From positions 16,306,001-16,370,000 of the forward strand of contig QCXZ01000001.1 in NCBI GenBank assembly GCA_025024175.1: DNA of 64,000 nucleotides. The letters are read 5' to 3'. Positions 13,601-26,476 of this stretch are shown here, piece after piece. A program made the translations under genes and the position numbers. This DNA comes from Rhyzopertha dominica (lineage: Eukaryota; Arthropoda; Insecta; Coleoptera; Bostrichidae). The notes under the pieces were generated by a model, which saw only the letters and a list, made by a program, of their open reading frames with translations, did no database searches and was not told where the DNA came from. Numbering within the stretch: position 1 is the first letter of the stretch; each line of letters begins with the position of its first letter.

Positions 13601-16330
13601 TTAAAAATATTTTTATGCACCAAGTATATCTATACAGTTCCTTCAAAGTCTAGAACGTCACTGAAGAACACGATATAACGAACCAAAAAAAGCACTCGAA
13701 GAAGGCAACGAAAGACACTAAGAGGAAGATGGAAAAAAAAACGACTAAGCATGGTCATCGTAATTAGACTCGGGAGACATAAGTCTAGGACGATTCCTCA
13801 AGTACAGATGAAATCGTAGGTGAATTACAAAATGGGTGTGTTGGATGCCTAATTATTATTATATATATTATATACATATTTGTCAAAGATGGTTTCACGA
13901 CTGCTTTGATGCTTGTCGAGGATCAAAGCATTAAAGACAGAAAATATAAGAGAGGTGGACGCTTGATTTTATGTTTTGTATGTTTTTAGAAAAAGTAGGA
14001 TTAGAAATCCGGTATTTTAGGTCTCTGCTTTCCGTTTTAATTATGTTTTTATTTGGATTGGTCTTGGGAATTTTATAAACATTAGTCCAACACTTCCCAC
14101 ATAGCCTATTTCACAAGACATTTTGAACAGGTGTCTTAATAATTATACATTTTCGTTGATTAACCGAACGCATATCCTGTATAGAAAGTTTTCTAGACCT
14201 AATTAGGAATATTGTTATTCCAGTATGCTAAGTGCTTCATATTTCGACATAATAATCTAATATGTAGCTGCCCTGGATATGATGTATAAGTATTAACTCA
14301 CTTTACCAGTCTTCACAGATTTTCGATCGCTCGCTCGATCGTCTTGGATCAGCTAGGCTAACTGATACGAAATATGATAAAAAGAGAATTATGGATCTAG
14401 CCGGTCTAGATTTTTATTGATTTATTGTAAGTTAAGTAAAAACAAAAAGGTATGGTATTTTCATGTCACAATAATCACGCTGCATAAAACTGAGTAGTAC
14501 AAAGCTTTGTATTGATTGCTAAAATTACAGTTTCGCTTCTGCGAGGTCAGCACTATAATATAAAAATTGACATCCACTCAGCAATTAATAATGTTTTAAA
14601 CACTGTTCACTTGCAGGAACACGAACGCATCCATTACAAAACGAAATAAATCATGATATAGCATAAAAGTGTGCATTTAGGAATTGTATATCGGAAATAA
14701 TCGCAATGAATGATATTTTCAACGCATTTGGCAGCTTGTCCATGTTTACATCGCCAATGGCTGTACAATATACAGCTGCAATGAATCACGACCGTATACG
14801 ATGATAATACGGTTTGTGGTCTCGCTTAAATTTAAATTCGTTATTAGAGTAACCTAAAAGTTTCCGAGCAACTTCTAAATGACTGACTCCGTCCAAGAAT
14901 GTTCACTTACATTCGAACAACTTGAATAGCGTATAATAAGGTAAAAGACAAGAAAATGCCAAAGTAGTTTTAAACTTCCAAAGCTTCAGCACTTCGATCA
15001 GTCAACTACAGGGTGAACATCATCGAATTGGAAATATAACATTCACATATGTTTTTGTATATACAAACCCGAAAAGTTTCCAAGCAATCTTTTGAAAAAG
15101 AAACACAGATAAAGCTTAAAATAAGAACGATGATTCAACTCGATCTTACATGCGAAATTGCGAGATTAATATCATACGAACAAATTAACATAGAATACTC
15201 GTAGATTACTTAGGTATTCACATTCTCCTAATACTCCAATACTGCTCTAGCAGAGGCATTAGAGTTCATTTTGTTTTGTTCTGTATATAAAATAAATTTG
15301 CAGACTCTGCGTTATTGTACAGTTTTCATCAGGAACATGCTCATCTTAAGTATTTCAATTAACTAGTATTTCACTACCACACATGTGTTTCTTAACATTC
15401 ACACTGGACGAATCAGAAGCAAAATCAGTTCGTAGAGCTGAGTAATCTACAGTCATAATTTATAACTATGAACTTCGTATTAGTAACCTCAATTAGATGG
15501 TGCTTCGGGTTAGTTAATTAAACACTCGTGATTAGATTAATATTTTTAGTTGAATGGGATTTACGGGACGTTAATGGAGGCTTATTACATAGGCGCCGAT
15601 TGATACGCCGCATATTAACAGAACGTCTCGTATGACCTATTTAGCGATGCGATAATAATAACGTTTATGGTGCATGCGTGTTGTGTGAGTTTCAATACAA
15701 AATAAACAGACATACTTTGTGTCAGTTTGGAGCGGAAGATTATGAAGAAACGCACCAGACTGATGAAACGTTTTGTCAAGTGAGAAAAAGCCGGGTAGAA
15801 AGTGAAGAATAAAAAAAACAATAATTGTACGTTGTATTAAAATACTGTAGTTCTTTCCTATACAGATGCAAATGTTGTATGGTATATTTACTATTTGAAT
15901 AGAGTCTAGATAAGAATATTTAATGTTCTAGAATCGTTTCGTGGGGACAACAAATGACTAAGTACATAATATCTAGCACACCATACATCGCCGTTGGCAC
16001 ACATGTTTCCTCTTTCATTTTTATGATCCATCGTAAAACTACAACACATATTTTACAAAAAGCAATTACATTTCACTGCGCCAGCAAGAACATGAATGTT
16101 TTATGCAAGTGACGTTTCCAAGGCCTGCCGTAACAAACAAGAATCATAAACGGATTTGCATGGAGATTTTACTGAGGTCAGGTGTGATTTATAGTGCTGC
16201 TCATTTGGAGATGCTGACTGTATGATTTGGTATAATTTTTGTCAAATAATGCTATTCATCAACATTAAAAAAGATGAATTTAGGGGATATCTTTAAAAAA
16301 CGGTCAAACTGTAGAAAAATACCCAAAGCT
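7653..16330. other. Long non-coding stretch, no gene recognised
   Basis: About 8.7 kb with no recognisable gene, RNA or transposon protein. More complex patches lie at roughly 9000-9300, 9940-10560 and 12330-12870. Elsewhere it is AT-rich with short A or T runs. A CGATCGCTCGCTCGATCG near-palindrome sits at about 14324-14341. The patches could be regulatory DNA, but nothing in the sequence alone shows it. Confidence 0.4.
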
Positions 16331-16932
16331 ATACTGCCGTACTAAGAAAGAACATCCCATATGCAAAAATAACGAAAACTAAGTTAAGCGCAAAATTCGG
16401 TTCTAAACATCTTAAATTACATATTTCCTTAGTAAAAACACCGAATTTAAAACTCCAAATATATATTTTTCAAAGAATATTGTACCTAGCATCTACAAAA
16501 CACTGCAGACGTGAACACGCACCAGATCGTAGATATTTGCCCAGTGATTTGTTTTTTGCTCTTTTTATTATGTGTGACAATTTATTTATAATATTTATGA
16601 AGTAACTGATTGTTATTTATGAAATTATCCTATGAAAAAATACCGCATGAGGGTACGGTCAGTAGATGCTGTGGGTTTACTCAGCACTTTCTTATAAGTT
16701 AAATTTCTTTTCCCAGTATATCCATTCATTAGGCAAAAGGTATGAAGTAACTTCATTTTTTCTAAAGACAAACACAGTTTTTTTAAAGATTTATTTAAGT
16801 AAAGTGAAATCATTTTTATTTGCAGCGTTATAAGGATTTGTGCACATTTTAAACGTTGCCTGAATTTTGAACTCAATTTACTCATTATTGTAGAAACTGC
16901 AGATGCGGTGGTTTTCCTTAGTACGGCAGTAT
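16331..16932. mobile_element. Non-autonomous DNA transposon with long terminal inverted repeats
   Basis: The left end reads ATACTGCCGTACTAAG and the right end, on the opposite strand, reads the same 16 bases. Weaker inverted similarity continues inward for about 70 bp, for example GCAAAATTCGG on the left against TTCAAAATTCAGG on the right. Both ends can be read as flanked by TA, which would fit a Tc1/mariner-type target duplication, although the boundary is ambiguous because the termini themselves contain TA. The inside is about 450 bp and holds an 86-codon frame on - (16625-16885) with no transposase motif. The element is therefore MITE-like, or an internally deleted copy of a larger transposon. 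Confidence 0.65.
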
Positions 16933-19900
16933 AACGTAGTCATGTAAATTGGATAAGTGGAATTACCTGGGATAGAGATATTTATATAGTTATATGTTTA
17001 TAAAATTGGGTACTCTACCAGTTATAGGCGCTAGCGAGGCACTAATTAATAATTCAGGGCTGGCGGCAGTTTATGCAAGACCATTCGTATACTCTATGGA
17101 GTGTCCAGTGGAAAGGCTAGCGCCTAGGAGGTGGCAATCTACACTAATTATATGTTACAGACCGCAGGNCATCCGCCGTGAGTTACCAATCCAATCATGT
17201 ATTAATTATCTCAATTATACGTGAATTACTTGTTGTGGTTGTTAATAATNTGATATAATAATAAACAAGTAATTTGAAAATAACCGTTGACAAGTAACTT
17301 ACGCCCAACCATATTTTAGAACATGTATCTTTCAAAATGAATATAACTGTGGATTCATTTATACATGCCCTGAGGAAGCTCGATTTCTACACACGATAAA
17401 AAAGTGCGTGCAAATTACAAGTACTACAGAAGTCTTGTATCAGACGACTGAAAATATCGTCCACAAATCACGAACGCAAAAGAAGAAATGCCATCAAATT
17501 CCGGCGAATAATCTTGAAACGGATACATGATTTGTTAAAATTTTCGCCACTNGTTGTTGCTCCGACAGTTTCTTGTGTAGCTTTGCTTTGAGGGGCTGTT
17601 GCCGAGCCTCAGGGAGTAGAACAGACAATAAAAATTTAATTCGCTCGGATGTAACCTTTCGAGTTCGGCACTTCGTTACGTCCAACGAAAGCGTCTTGCA
17701 GAAACTTTCCCATCGCATTCGAAACTTTGTTTCATTAAAAGCGATCGCTTAATGTCGCGCACCATTTTACCGCATCCGTGAGCGATTTCGCCGAAACGTG
17801 CTAAGGACATGTGAAATCAGCGCGCCTTTTTCTGAGGTTTCCACCTGTGTACACACCATTGCTGCATATCATTTCCGTTACGACCGTTAGCAATGCAAAT
17901 ATGAATAACAAATGCCTTGGGAGGGAATCGCAAACAGAAGAGGATGAATTACGAAAAAATACTGGAGTCGAATATTCCACTGCCGTCGGAAGTCATTTAT
18001 TGGAATGATCAATAGATCAGCATCAATAACTTCGCCAATCAGAATATTACTGATGCAATATTCTCAAAACAATATTTTTGTTGTATTCCATTCTAATGTA
18101 ACAGGTATGAGGATCTTTGTTTATCCTCGGAATCAGTTATTATACTATATATTTAGTTACAATGTAACGTGGAATCGGTTTCTGGCATGTAATAACTACA
18201 GTGCTATTTGCCTGGTGCATATGTCACCTCAGTCTCGATAAAAAAAAACTTTTTTTCTTTAAATTATACTATTTTCCCTACGTTTACTAGTCACTCCCCT
18301 ATAATTGGAGGTAACACTTTATAATTTCTTACATTTTGCGTTAAAAACAGTTCTTGTTTATCGTAGATTTGCAAGTTCTCGTGTACTTTGTCCGATCATC
18401 ATTAATTTCCAATACAAGTTGTTTCTACGTCTTTACTTAAAGCGGGTTTTGAAAACCGAATCTCCCCGTTTCACTTTTTATTTGCTATAAAATACGGTTT
18501 TTATTTTAACATCTATGAAGTAGCACTACATATTTTTTTAAAATTCTATTACAGTTTGTGATTGAATAAACGTTTGCAAGGAACTAACTGCAGGTCTTTG
18601 AAGTTTTGGAAATTTTGTGGTATTATTTTTATGTGCAAGATTAAAATTTATGGTTGCAAACTTTGTTATACCTATCTTCTACTTTTTGTGCTTCTTCGTC
18701 TACTTTATCTCCTGTGCTTTCAAAGCTTTCTATACCGCAAATAATATTCCTGCTGCTTCAGACAAAACTTGACATTTGGTTTTATAATTTTTTTATTGTC
18801 ATTTATTTTATTTTATTTTAGATCTTGAAATGTCTTATGTCATATGGAATAAATCACATTATATGCTATAGCTGATTCTATTTTGCTGTTGAACATTATT
18901 AATAAATGAGTTTGAGTCCTTTNAAATAACTTAAAAAATAATGACAGGAATCTTTATCTGGTTAAAATATTTATGACACATTTAGAACATACATGGGCGT
19001 ATGAAAAATGGGTATAAAATAAAAAAATATATATAAGATCTAGCTAGACCTTTTACCGTTTAGAACAGGTAAAAAGAATAGAAACTCTAAATCTAAATAT
19101 GTTTACTGGGATCTCCGAACTGCAAGCGTAAATACTTTAAACCCTGATTTATCCACCCATTATTGCAACATTAATTTGGGATTCATCATTTAACACTTAC
19201 TGTAGGTGTATATTGATGGCATCCGTTGCAGACCAACTAATTCTGCCAAGAGTAATAGGTATAGTTTGCTGATATTGAACACTTCGTCGTTTGGTGTTCA
19301 GTTTGATCTTTGAATACATAAAGCCTAAATATCAAAAGTTCGATATAAATGCAAAGATCTCAACTTGAGCTGGTCTTGTCGACAAAACCGTGCAGCACTC
19401 GCTAGTACTTTTGGAGACTGCTAGGCTCTTTGTCTCACTGATTAACACCGATGGTATCACGTCCTGTGGCGCTTGCTTTAAATGCCGTTATTGAGTTATT
19501 AAGCTTGAAAGGGAAGTTGCTGTTAGGTCTGATAATTATTAAAGGCGATGGCGTTAAACGAGCTCTAAATTCTTGAAGCAACGTATAAATGAAATGTTAA
19601 CATTGCNTCACGAAAGTGTGATTTACTTCAAGGCTTATAATCAGCGGCGGTGCTTTGAAAACAATGAATCAGTGTTTACAAGACTAGATTATAAAAAGTT
19701 TACGTTCCGTTTAGGACAATTTTAACGACTGGGCTCTACATTCCACTTTGCCAGAGCCTGCTGCTGTAGTAAATCTCTAATGGAAAGTGTTGATGAATGA
19801 ATAGAAGGTACAGTAATCGGGTTACGCAGACAGTACTCATNAGTTGCTATTTATCGTTTTATCATGTGTTGAAGTTTACTTTTATAGTACATGACACTTA

Positions 19901-22240
19901 CAGTTTAGAATTCTAACGTTTTTCTTCACTACATCTTCTTCCTGCAGTCCTTCTACGCGCATGCAACACAACAAGAGATCAATGCGTATTGAGTACAATG
20001 TGTTCACACGGAGTTGTCTATAATCTAACTTCGCTTTTCCCATGATACAATTCTAATTAAACTTTGTCGAATAAGCAACTACGCTAAAATTTAACTGCAC
20101 TAACGAAATTAGATTATTACATAGATGAATATGACACGATAATTAGTGTATGTATACCTATATTCAAGTGGGTTGGAAACTAAGATCTGTCATTGCATAC
20201 TAAGCAAAATTAATTCATATGAGCATAAACCGGAGGATTAGAATATAGTGCAGAGTACCTTAAAGCAATCAAATGCAATTTTCAATCTAAAATCGCATTA
20301 CAGCTAACTCAATTGACGTGCAGAGGAAAAAGGAGATATATCAGACCAGTATACTCCTGCACCCAATTCTGTGCCCACGTGGTAATTTCAACAGCTAATT
20401 TGAAATTTAATTTTATACTCAGCAGAGTTTTTAACAATCTGGTTTGGGAAGGCGACCATTCTTTTGTACACAAAAGTTCACATTTGTTGATTCGTTGGAG
20501 TACATTGCCTTGTTTTTTCGTTTCCTGAGAAAACAAAGGCGTGTTGTACACGCTTCGTTAAGTCAAATACAGAAGAAAAAAAACTGCTCAAAAACGATGT
20601 GAAAGTCCAAATAAACAAAGTGCGCAACCATAAACATGAATTTTAGGCGCAGCTGTAGACATTGACGATTAGGGCTTAGTTGGATTGTGGCGAAGAAATT
20701 TTAATTAAAGTCTCGTTCCAAGCATGTTTGAGCATTTACACAAACGAATTCCAATTTATTCCAGACCCGCAATACGCATGGCGATTGCTTTGTTGAATTC
20801 GTGTAGGCAAAGGTGAACTCTGATTTGCAAATATTTATGGAAAGACTAGTATTTGTTTTGCAATCCAACCAGGAAACATTACCCGCCAGATAATGAGCAT
20901 GAGGACGTCTACGCACGCTTTCGTTATTAAATTATTGACCAATTTACGTGTTTTACGAGGTTGATATAATTTTTATCTTGCGTAATTGATTTTTGTGACG
21001 GGAAAATTTCCCCTTGACGTAATTAACCGGGTCGTTAATGATCTTGTAATAAAATTTGTCACTTAAATTTAATTAAAGCCGTTTAGAAGAATAAACAGAA
21101 GCTGTTTGCTTGATATGTTGATATAGAGTCAACTTTATAAGAAGTCTTTATACAGTCGATTAATTAACCCGAAATCGGCTTACTGACGAGTAAAATGGAG
21201 ATATGCATTATAAAGCGGCAAACCGAAGAACTATTTGTATCGATTTAAAAGTTGAGAATATAATTAGCTATCAATTATCATTTATGCCTAGGTAACAATT
21301 TCTAATANTTTTGGGAGGAGTGTTAGTTAATTCCATAATGACTGTATTTATAATTTGAAATAGTAAAGTACATCGAAACTGTAACTTTGTTTTTAAATTA
21401 AAGTTATGCTTTACGGAAATAATATGCATATTATGTGGAAAAAAACAGGACAAAATATTAAAGGCAAAAATTTTAAACTCTAATTCGCAAAGTTTACGAT
21501 TGCAATTTTCAGTTATCTTGCAGAAAATTTAAACTTTTCGTCATTCTCACTTATTTAATATCTAAAAGCATAAAGTTGTCGTACTGCAAATTTAATCTAA
21601 ATCTATCCGTTGTTTGACAAACGATACTGGAATCATGTGTTTCAGTATATTGTGAAGACGCCCAGTAAAGCAGATCGCAAACTTGAAAGCTTTGAACAGA
21701 AATGATTACTTTGCTCACTTGTAGATCTATAACTAGAACAGTCATCCGCATATTATTAAAATAATCGTTTAGAAGTCGTGATTGTGGCTATAATTGTTGC
21801 ATTGTTAGCTGAAATACTGCACCAGGATACTTTACTGCAGGGAAAGATAAAACCAAGGATAAAACCGATGATAATATTGTGCACTGTGCACACAATAGGA
21901 TCGTTCGGATATCTTTAAGCAATTATCAAGCTTTGCTAACAGAGCGCTAAAAAGTACATTAAAAATGACCTTGTGGTAAAACATAGTTCGTACGCGCAAT
22001 TTTGCAGGTAACTGGAGATAAGTGCAGGAAAATTAAACTTTTGCAAAGTCCAGTGTGACTCATCGTGTGCTAGCGCTAATGGATAAACAACAAAACGAAT
22101 GAAAGGGAAATTAAAACAATTGCAAATGCTAGTGTGCAGAGCAGCTATTCGAGAAATCATCACCTTAATATTTGCCGGTCAAAACGGAGTCCAAAGTTTA
22201 TCTACATGAATCAATTTCTTTGTTAGTCACAATTTAATTT
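16933..22240. other. Long non-coding stretch
   Basis: No gene recognised. More complex patches lie at about 17010-17180, 17480-17800 and 19370-19560. A frame on - at 17494-17718 spans an N. Most other frames are rich in F, Y, I and N, as AT-rich DNA gives by chance. Confidence 0.4.
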
Positions 22241-22498
22241 GTGGTTTGCTACGTGAAAACGTGCCTGTTATTTCAAAGGGATCAAAATGGTAGGCTATTA
22301 ACCACAATAATAATGTATCATGGTTTAATGAAATTAATTGCGCGTTTATTTGTNGAAAAAGTGCATAAGCGTGATATGCCGAAATCGCAAAGTTTGTTTT
22401 TCTGTTGTGAAGATCATCTTAATTCTTACTGTAAGTTTTATTATTCTTTTTGGAGTTATATTTGTTTACCATTCAGTTTCCATTTTGTTATAGCTTAA
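22241..22498 (+). pseudogene. THAP-like zinc-finger relic
   Basis: The frame has C-x4-C near its start (codons 3 and 8) and, 47 residues later, C-x2-H as CCEDH at about 22403-22417. This order and spacing match the C2CH zinc-binding pattern of THAP domains, which are DNA-binding fingers common in insect transposases and their derivatives. KRDMPKSQ just before CCEDH also resembles the end of such domains. The conserved Trp is not visible, one codon contains an N, and the frame runs on into unrelated hydrophobic sequence. If real, it is a degenerate fragment. The match rests on a few residues and may be chance. Confidence 0.3.
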
Positions 22499-22977
22499 AG
22501 AAGATATGAAAAATTATATGCGTTTTAAGTTGATAGAGGGAAATGTTATAATAAAAAACGACGTTGTTCTCCATATATTCGACTGTTAGCCAGACCGAAA
22601 ACGAGCCGCAAGAGCCCAGAAAATAAATGGCAATATATTTATTCTGACCTCTAAAATAAATGTCAAGTTTAGGGTACATTTTTGATTCTTACTTTTTTAT
22701 GTTTACAAATAGTATATTTCCAACAACCCACTGTGATTAAATTATCAATGCTACGTTAATTTGATAAAAAGTTCACTTATGCTGTTGCTTTTACTTCCTC
22801 ATATCCGCCACGTTGAACCGCTCGTCGCTGTACACAAATTCCATAACAATGAACATGCCTTCAGAAGTCATAACTCATAAGTATTTCCTTTTTCTTGGCG
22901 TATTTTAATTCGCTTGTCACAAAATGAACGCAAGCAACAAACTGATAAATTGACGGGCTGAGGCTGACGCGTGACGC

Positions 22978-23062
22978 ACTGACCTCAGATCTAAACAAGC
23001 GGCCATTTACAAGACACCTGACGTCACGGCCAATAAGTTCGCGTTTTGGCGGTCCCTTTAAA
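22978..23062. promoter_or_regulatory. CRE and CCAAT cluster, promoter-like
   Basis: A perfect TGACGTCA palindrome at 23019-23026 is followed by CCAAT at about 23030 and a TTTAAATA string near 23054. On the - strand an arthropod-type initiator TCAGT would start transcription at 22980, with the CRE about 40 bp upstream, but I see no DPE at the expected distance. No coding exon is evident on either side. A promoter or enhancer is possible but unproven. Confidence 0.2.
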
Positions 23063-23899
23063 TATTCACATTTTTATATTAAAAATACACCTTACGATCC
23101 ATTTTTTCGAATTTATAAGCTGTCACAGCTGTTTTGTGGATTAAATGGTACCTATTAATATGCAATTTAATGAAATATAAATGCATGGTAAATACCCAAT
23201 TGGTACTTAAAGTACATGTGTCCCACTTCAAACTTACGGGTGTAACAAACTACAAAATATACTAAAAGCTAATGTTACTTATTGTTATAATATCTGCGTA
23301 ATTATTGTTCTAAAAAAATAAAAACCTAAGAACTAGTAGGTATCTAAAACGCATTTCATTTAACTCCATTAAACTTTCAGTTTACGAGGGACAGGAGTCG
23401 GTGTCACTCGGGTCTCATTGCACCTTTTTGTCGATGACGTGGGACCTGGAACGAGGCAACTGCACGCGAGCTTGTTAAACAATTCACAGCAATCGCAAAC
23501 AAACGAACAAAAACGGAATGAGTAAACGTTCCCAAGTCGGCGAACCCAGTGAAAGAAACAAGTGAATTATCGTAAAATCTGTGAAGCCGCAGACTGCCAT
23601 GCACAAAGTGTACACACACATATCGGCCGCTGAAAGAACTCCGATCTCAGGAATGCACTTGATGGCGCTGTTGCCATGCCATCATCGTCAAGGGTACTTA
23701 GATGGATGAAGTTTGGAAATTTCGGAAACTTCTCATGATTCGATATGACAACAACTGGGATTAGTTAAGTAAAAAATATAAGAAATAACGAGTTGAAAGG
23801 TTATCCAAGAACTTCCTTGTAATGCAGATAAATAGAAGGCGATGAATACCTACAGAAAGCTGGTGACGAAACCTAGATCTTAACGCAAGTGAAGAAGAC
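23063..23899. other. Non-coding stretch with a complex patch
   Basis: About 23370-23700 is CpG-bearing and more complex than its AT-rich flanks. On - it has a 71-codon frame (23404-23619) with no motif. Its look, with GTTCGTTTGTTTGCG-like strings, resembles insect 5' leader sequence, but no initiator with correctly spaced partner elements was found. Confidence 0.3.
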
Positions 23900-24960
23900 A
23901 TAACAGAGAATGGGATTAAGAGTGATTAAGTAATAGCGGGGCAGGATATCGAGATGCTGATAAATATTTTTAGGAAAATGTTCAAAAATGAGTTGCCATC
24001 GGCAGACTAGGAAGCAGGAGTAACTACTGTTTAAGAAGAGATGTATTGTCTCACCTGAAAATTACAGGACAAAGACATGTGGAAACAAAATTGAGGGATG
24101 AAAAGCTATATAACAGTAGGTTTAGGAAAGGGTTTGGTGGACCACATATTTACCCTCAAACAAGTGGCATATAAAGTATTTCTTCAGCAGCAATTAATTT
24201 TTGCCATTATAGACATTGAGAAAGTTTTTGATATAATCCCAAGGAACATGGCGTTTCAGAAGTGTTTATCGAAAGAAAGACGGAACAGATATTGCGATAG
24301 CTACAGCAACAAAAAGAATTCAGTAAGCTTATCACCAACGACGGACTGAGAAAAAAGTGGTGTGCTGTGTCCGTTATTCTTCATAATTGGCATAAACGAA
24401 GTACACAAAGAATGTACCTATATTTAGAACACGCAAAGTGAATTTGCTGATTGTTATGTAAGTTGATGACAAACGCTAGTGGTTGAAAGCGAAAGGAAAC
24501 TACGATATTAATGTTTACTAGAAAGCTCTACTGGGTTATGGCATGAAAATAAACGCTGAGAAAACAAACGCAATGCACATTGCACCAGGATAATACAAGG
24601 ATCGAACAGCATACAACTAAAGAAAATAAAAGAGCCTAAGCATTTTGGAGTGCATTCAACGACCTGATAACCAAGAACCCTAAATCGAAGAGGGAATAGG
24701 GAAGGCTGCAGCACTATATATAATCATATGGGTAAAGGACTCTTAAATAAAATTGAAGTCTCACGTAAGATGAAAGGTCGTGTATAGACCAGTTTTAATC
24801 TACAGCTTAAAAAACATGGGTGATATTTGGTGGGCTCGGTATCAGACTACAGCCTATAGAAATGAAATTTAAATAGTATTAATAAAATTGAAGCAAGTTA
24901 GAAATGTAGTAAGAGAACGACAGAAAGGAGGAGAGGTTGGAATAGTAAAATTATCTGTCT
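23900..24960 (+). pseudogene. Non-LTR retrotransposon reverse transcriptase relic
   Basis: Several pieces in shifting + frames match LINE RT in the right order. VDHIFTLKQVAYK lies at about 24137-24175. FAIIDIEKVFDIIPR at about 24199-24242 corresponds to RT motif A, with its F-x-D and A/V-F-D residues. A later piece around 24700-24810 reads AAALYNHMGKGLLNKIEVS and then VYRPVLIYS, as in the region after the catalytic domain. RNVVRERQ follows near 24900. Stops and frameshifts between the pieces show that it is dead. The motif A aspartate survives, but the catalytic YADD box was not recognised. The clade is uncertain; the GFRKGRST-DHIFTLKQ type of sequence is common in RTE-like and related insect elements. 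Confidence 0.7.
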
Positions 24961-26476
24961 ACCCACTCATAAATAAGTTATTTATATCAGTTGTTTTTGA
25001 TTGGTACACTGAGAAAGCCTAACATTATTTCCAGTTTGGCAAATTATCAAGTGTTGATTTAATAATCAATTAAAACTTTCCAGATCTAAAGTCAAATATA
25101 CCTGTTGCCCAGAAGTGTTCGGACGTTTGGCATCAATGATACTATTGCACCTTGTGCAGTTTTCCCAGGTCACGAGCGACTGTTGTATTCTGGAATGGCG
25201 GTGTGCACAGAGAAGCCACGTACATGCAGCTGCATTTGCATAATTTATAATAATTATTGGTTGGGGGATGTCGGTGTTGTCGTGACAGACGCATCACATA
25301 CCTGCAAGGCTTTGACACAATTACCGGTAAATATTATGCAAAATGCAATAGGCTGAGTGCTATTGCCATCCGTTGCTTTGCATGGTTGTACATTAATAGA
25401 AATACAAGATGAATATTTTGCGGCCCGTAGAAAAGTGGAACCCCTACACCAAGTCACTGATAACACTATAAGTAACAATTGCTGCTTAATGTACTTATAC
25501 TGTTCTGTGTTTTGCAAAAACAGAACCACTTCTCTGCCCTTAATATTTACATGATGAAGTGGCAATATTTACATGATAAACTAGCAAACATCACTTAAAA
25601 AAATATCACTCAAATTTGACACTTCACAAATCTTGTCACAATTGTTTCAGTCTGAAGTCTTATCACTAGTGGCAGTTCCTCTTGTGAAGTAATGAAGTAA
25701 TTGCACCGCCAGCGAAAACGACATAAAGCTTCTTTTTGTTTTTGAAATAAGAAGTAATAAATTAATTCTACTTTTTGATATGTATATTCATTTGCGAGCT
25801 AGATTACAGAGCCACCTATGATAATTCGTCACTGGTTGAATATGGAACCATGTAGCAACGCAGTGCGTGGAGATCCACTAGCTTTCGCATGCAAAAGCAT
25901 ATAAATCGTCTCAGCTAGCAGGAACGTACTTACAGCTAAAATGCTGGCGCACGTAAGGAACGCTGGAGCAATATTTACGTCTGCTACTGCAGCTACACAA
26001 ACACGAATATAAGCAAAATTCAATCCAATTTCCATAAATCTAGGTATGAATTAAAATAAAAAGAGTGTTAGGTCGACGGAGAAAAATTTTAAAAATTAAT
26101 AAACAAATATGAATTTATCGACAGGCGATAGTTAAGTTGTTATTTTCAATTTTTCATTGTTTAATGCAAGTCTGAATTTATTGCCAATGCAATGGATGTG
26201 TTAGTCTAATATTTGTAAAATTTACAACTGTTGGTGTTCCACTATCTAACGGATTCACAAGCCGCCACTGCCTATCATGCCACAAAAATGAACGAATATT
26301 GATTATAGATAAAGGACATATTCACTACGCGAAAGTTTATTTCTTAAAATTGTGAATGAATAATATATTTTAGGACCTTCGTCGTAAAAAAGACCACAGT
26401 TAATGTGTAAAGTCTTGAGATACCTAGCCATGCATGGCGTTGTTATTATTTATTATTTGACACAAAAGCCTTATAT
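24961..26476. other. Non-coding stretch, possible small exon on -
   Basis: Open frames of 65-103 codons overlap on both strands at 25105-25565 without a recognisable motif. On the - strand near 25918-25995 a T/G-rich tract ending in TTTGTGTAG is followed by about 59 nt and then GTAAGTAC, a textbook donor. The 59 nt are open in one frame (reading NIAPAFLTCASILA). This is at most a weak exon candidate. Confidence 0.2.

Noticed and set aside
13120..13900. Possible LTR-retrotransposon gag or transposase tail
   Set aside because: Short stretches (FDGPAAW, WFHDCFDAC) look suggestive but have no supporting neighbours or consistent frame.
17370..17400. CCTGAGGAAGCTCG as a further hammerhead-like core
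   Set aside because: The expected closing stem and GAAA do not follow; CGATAAAA is only a poor substitute.
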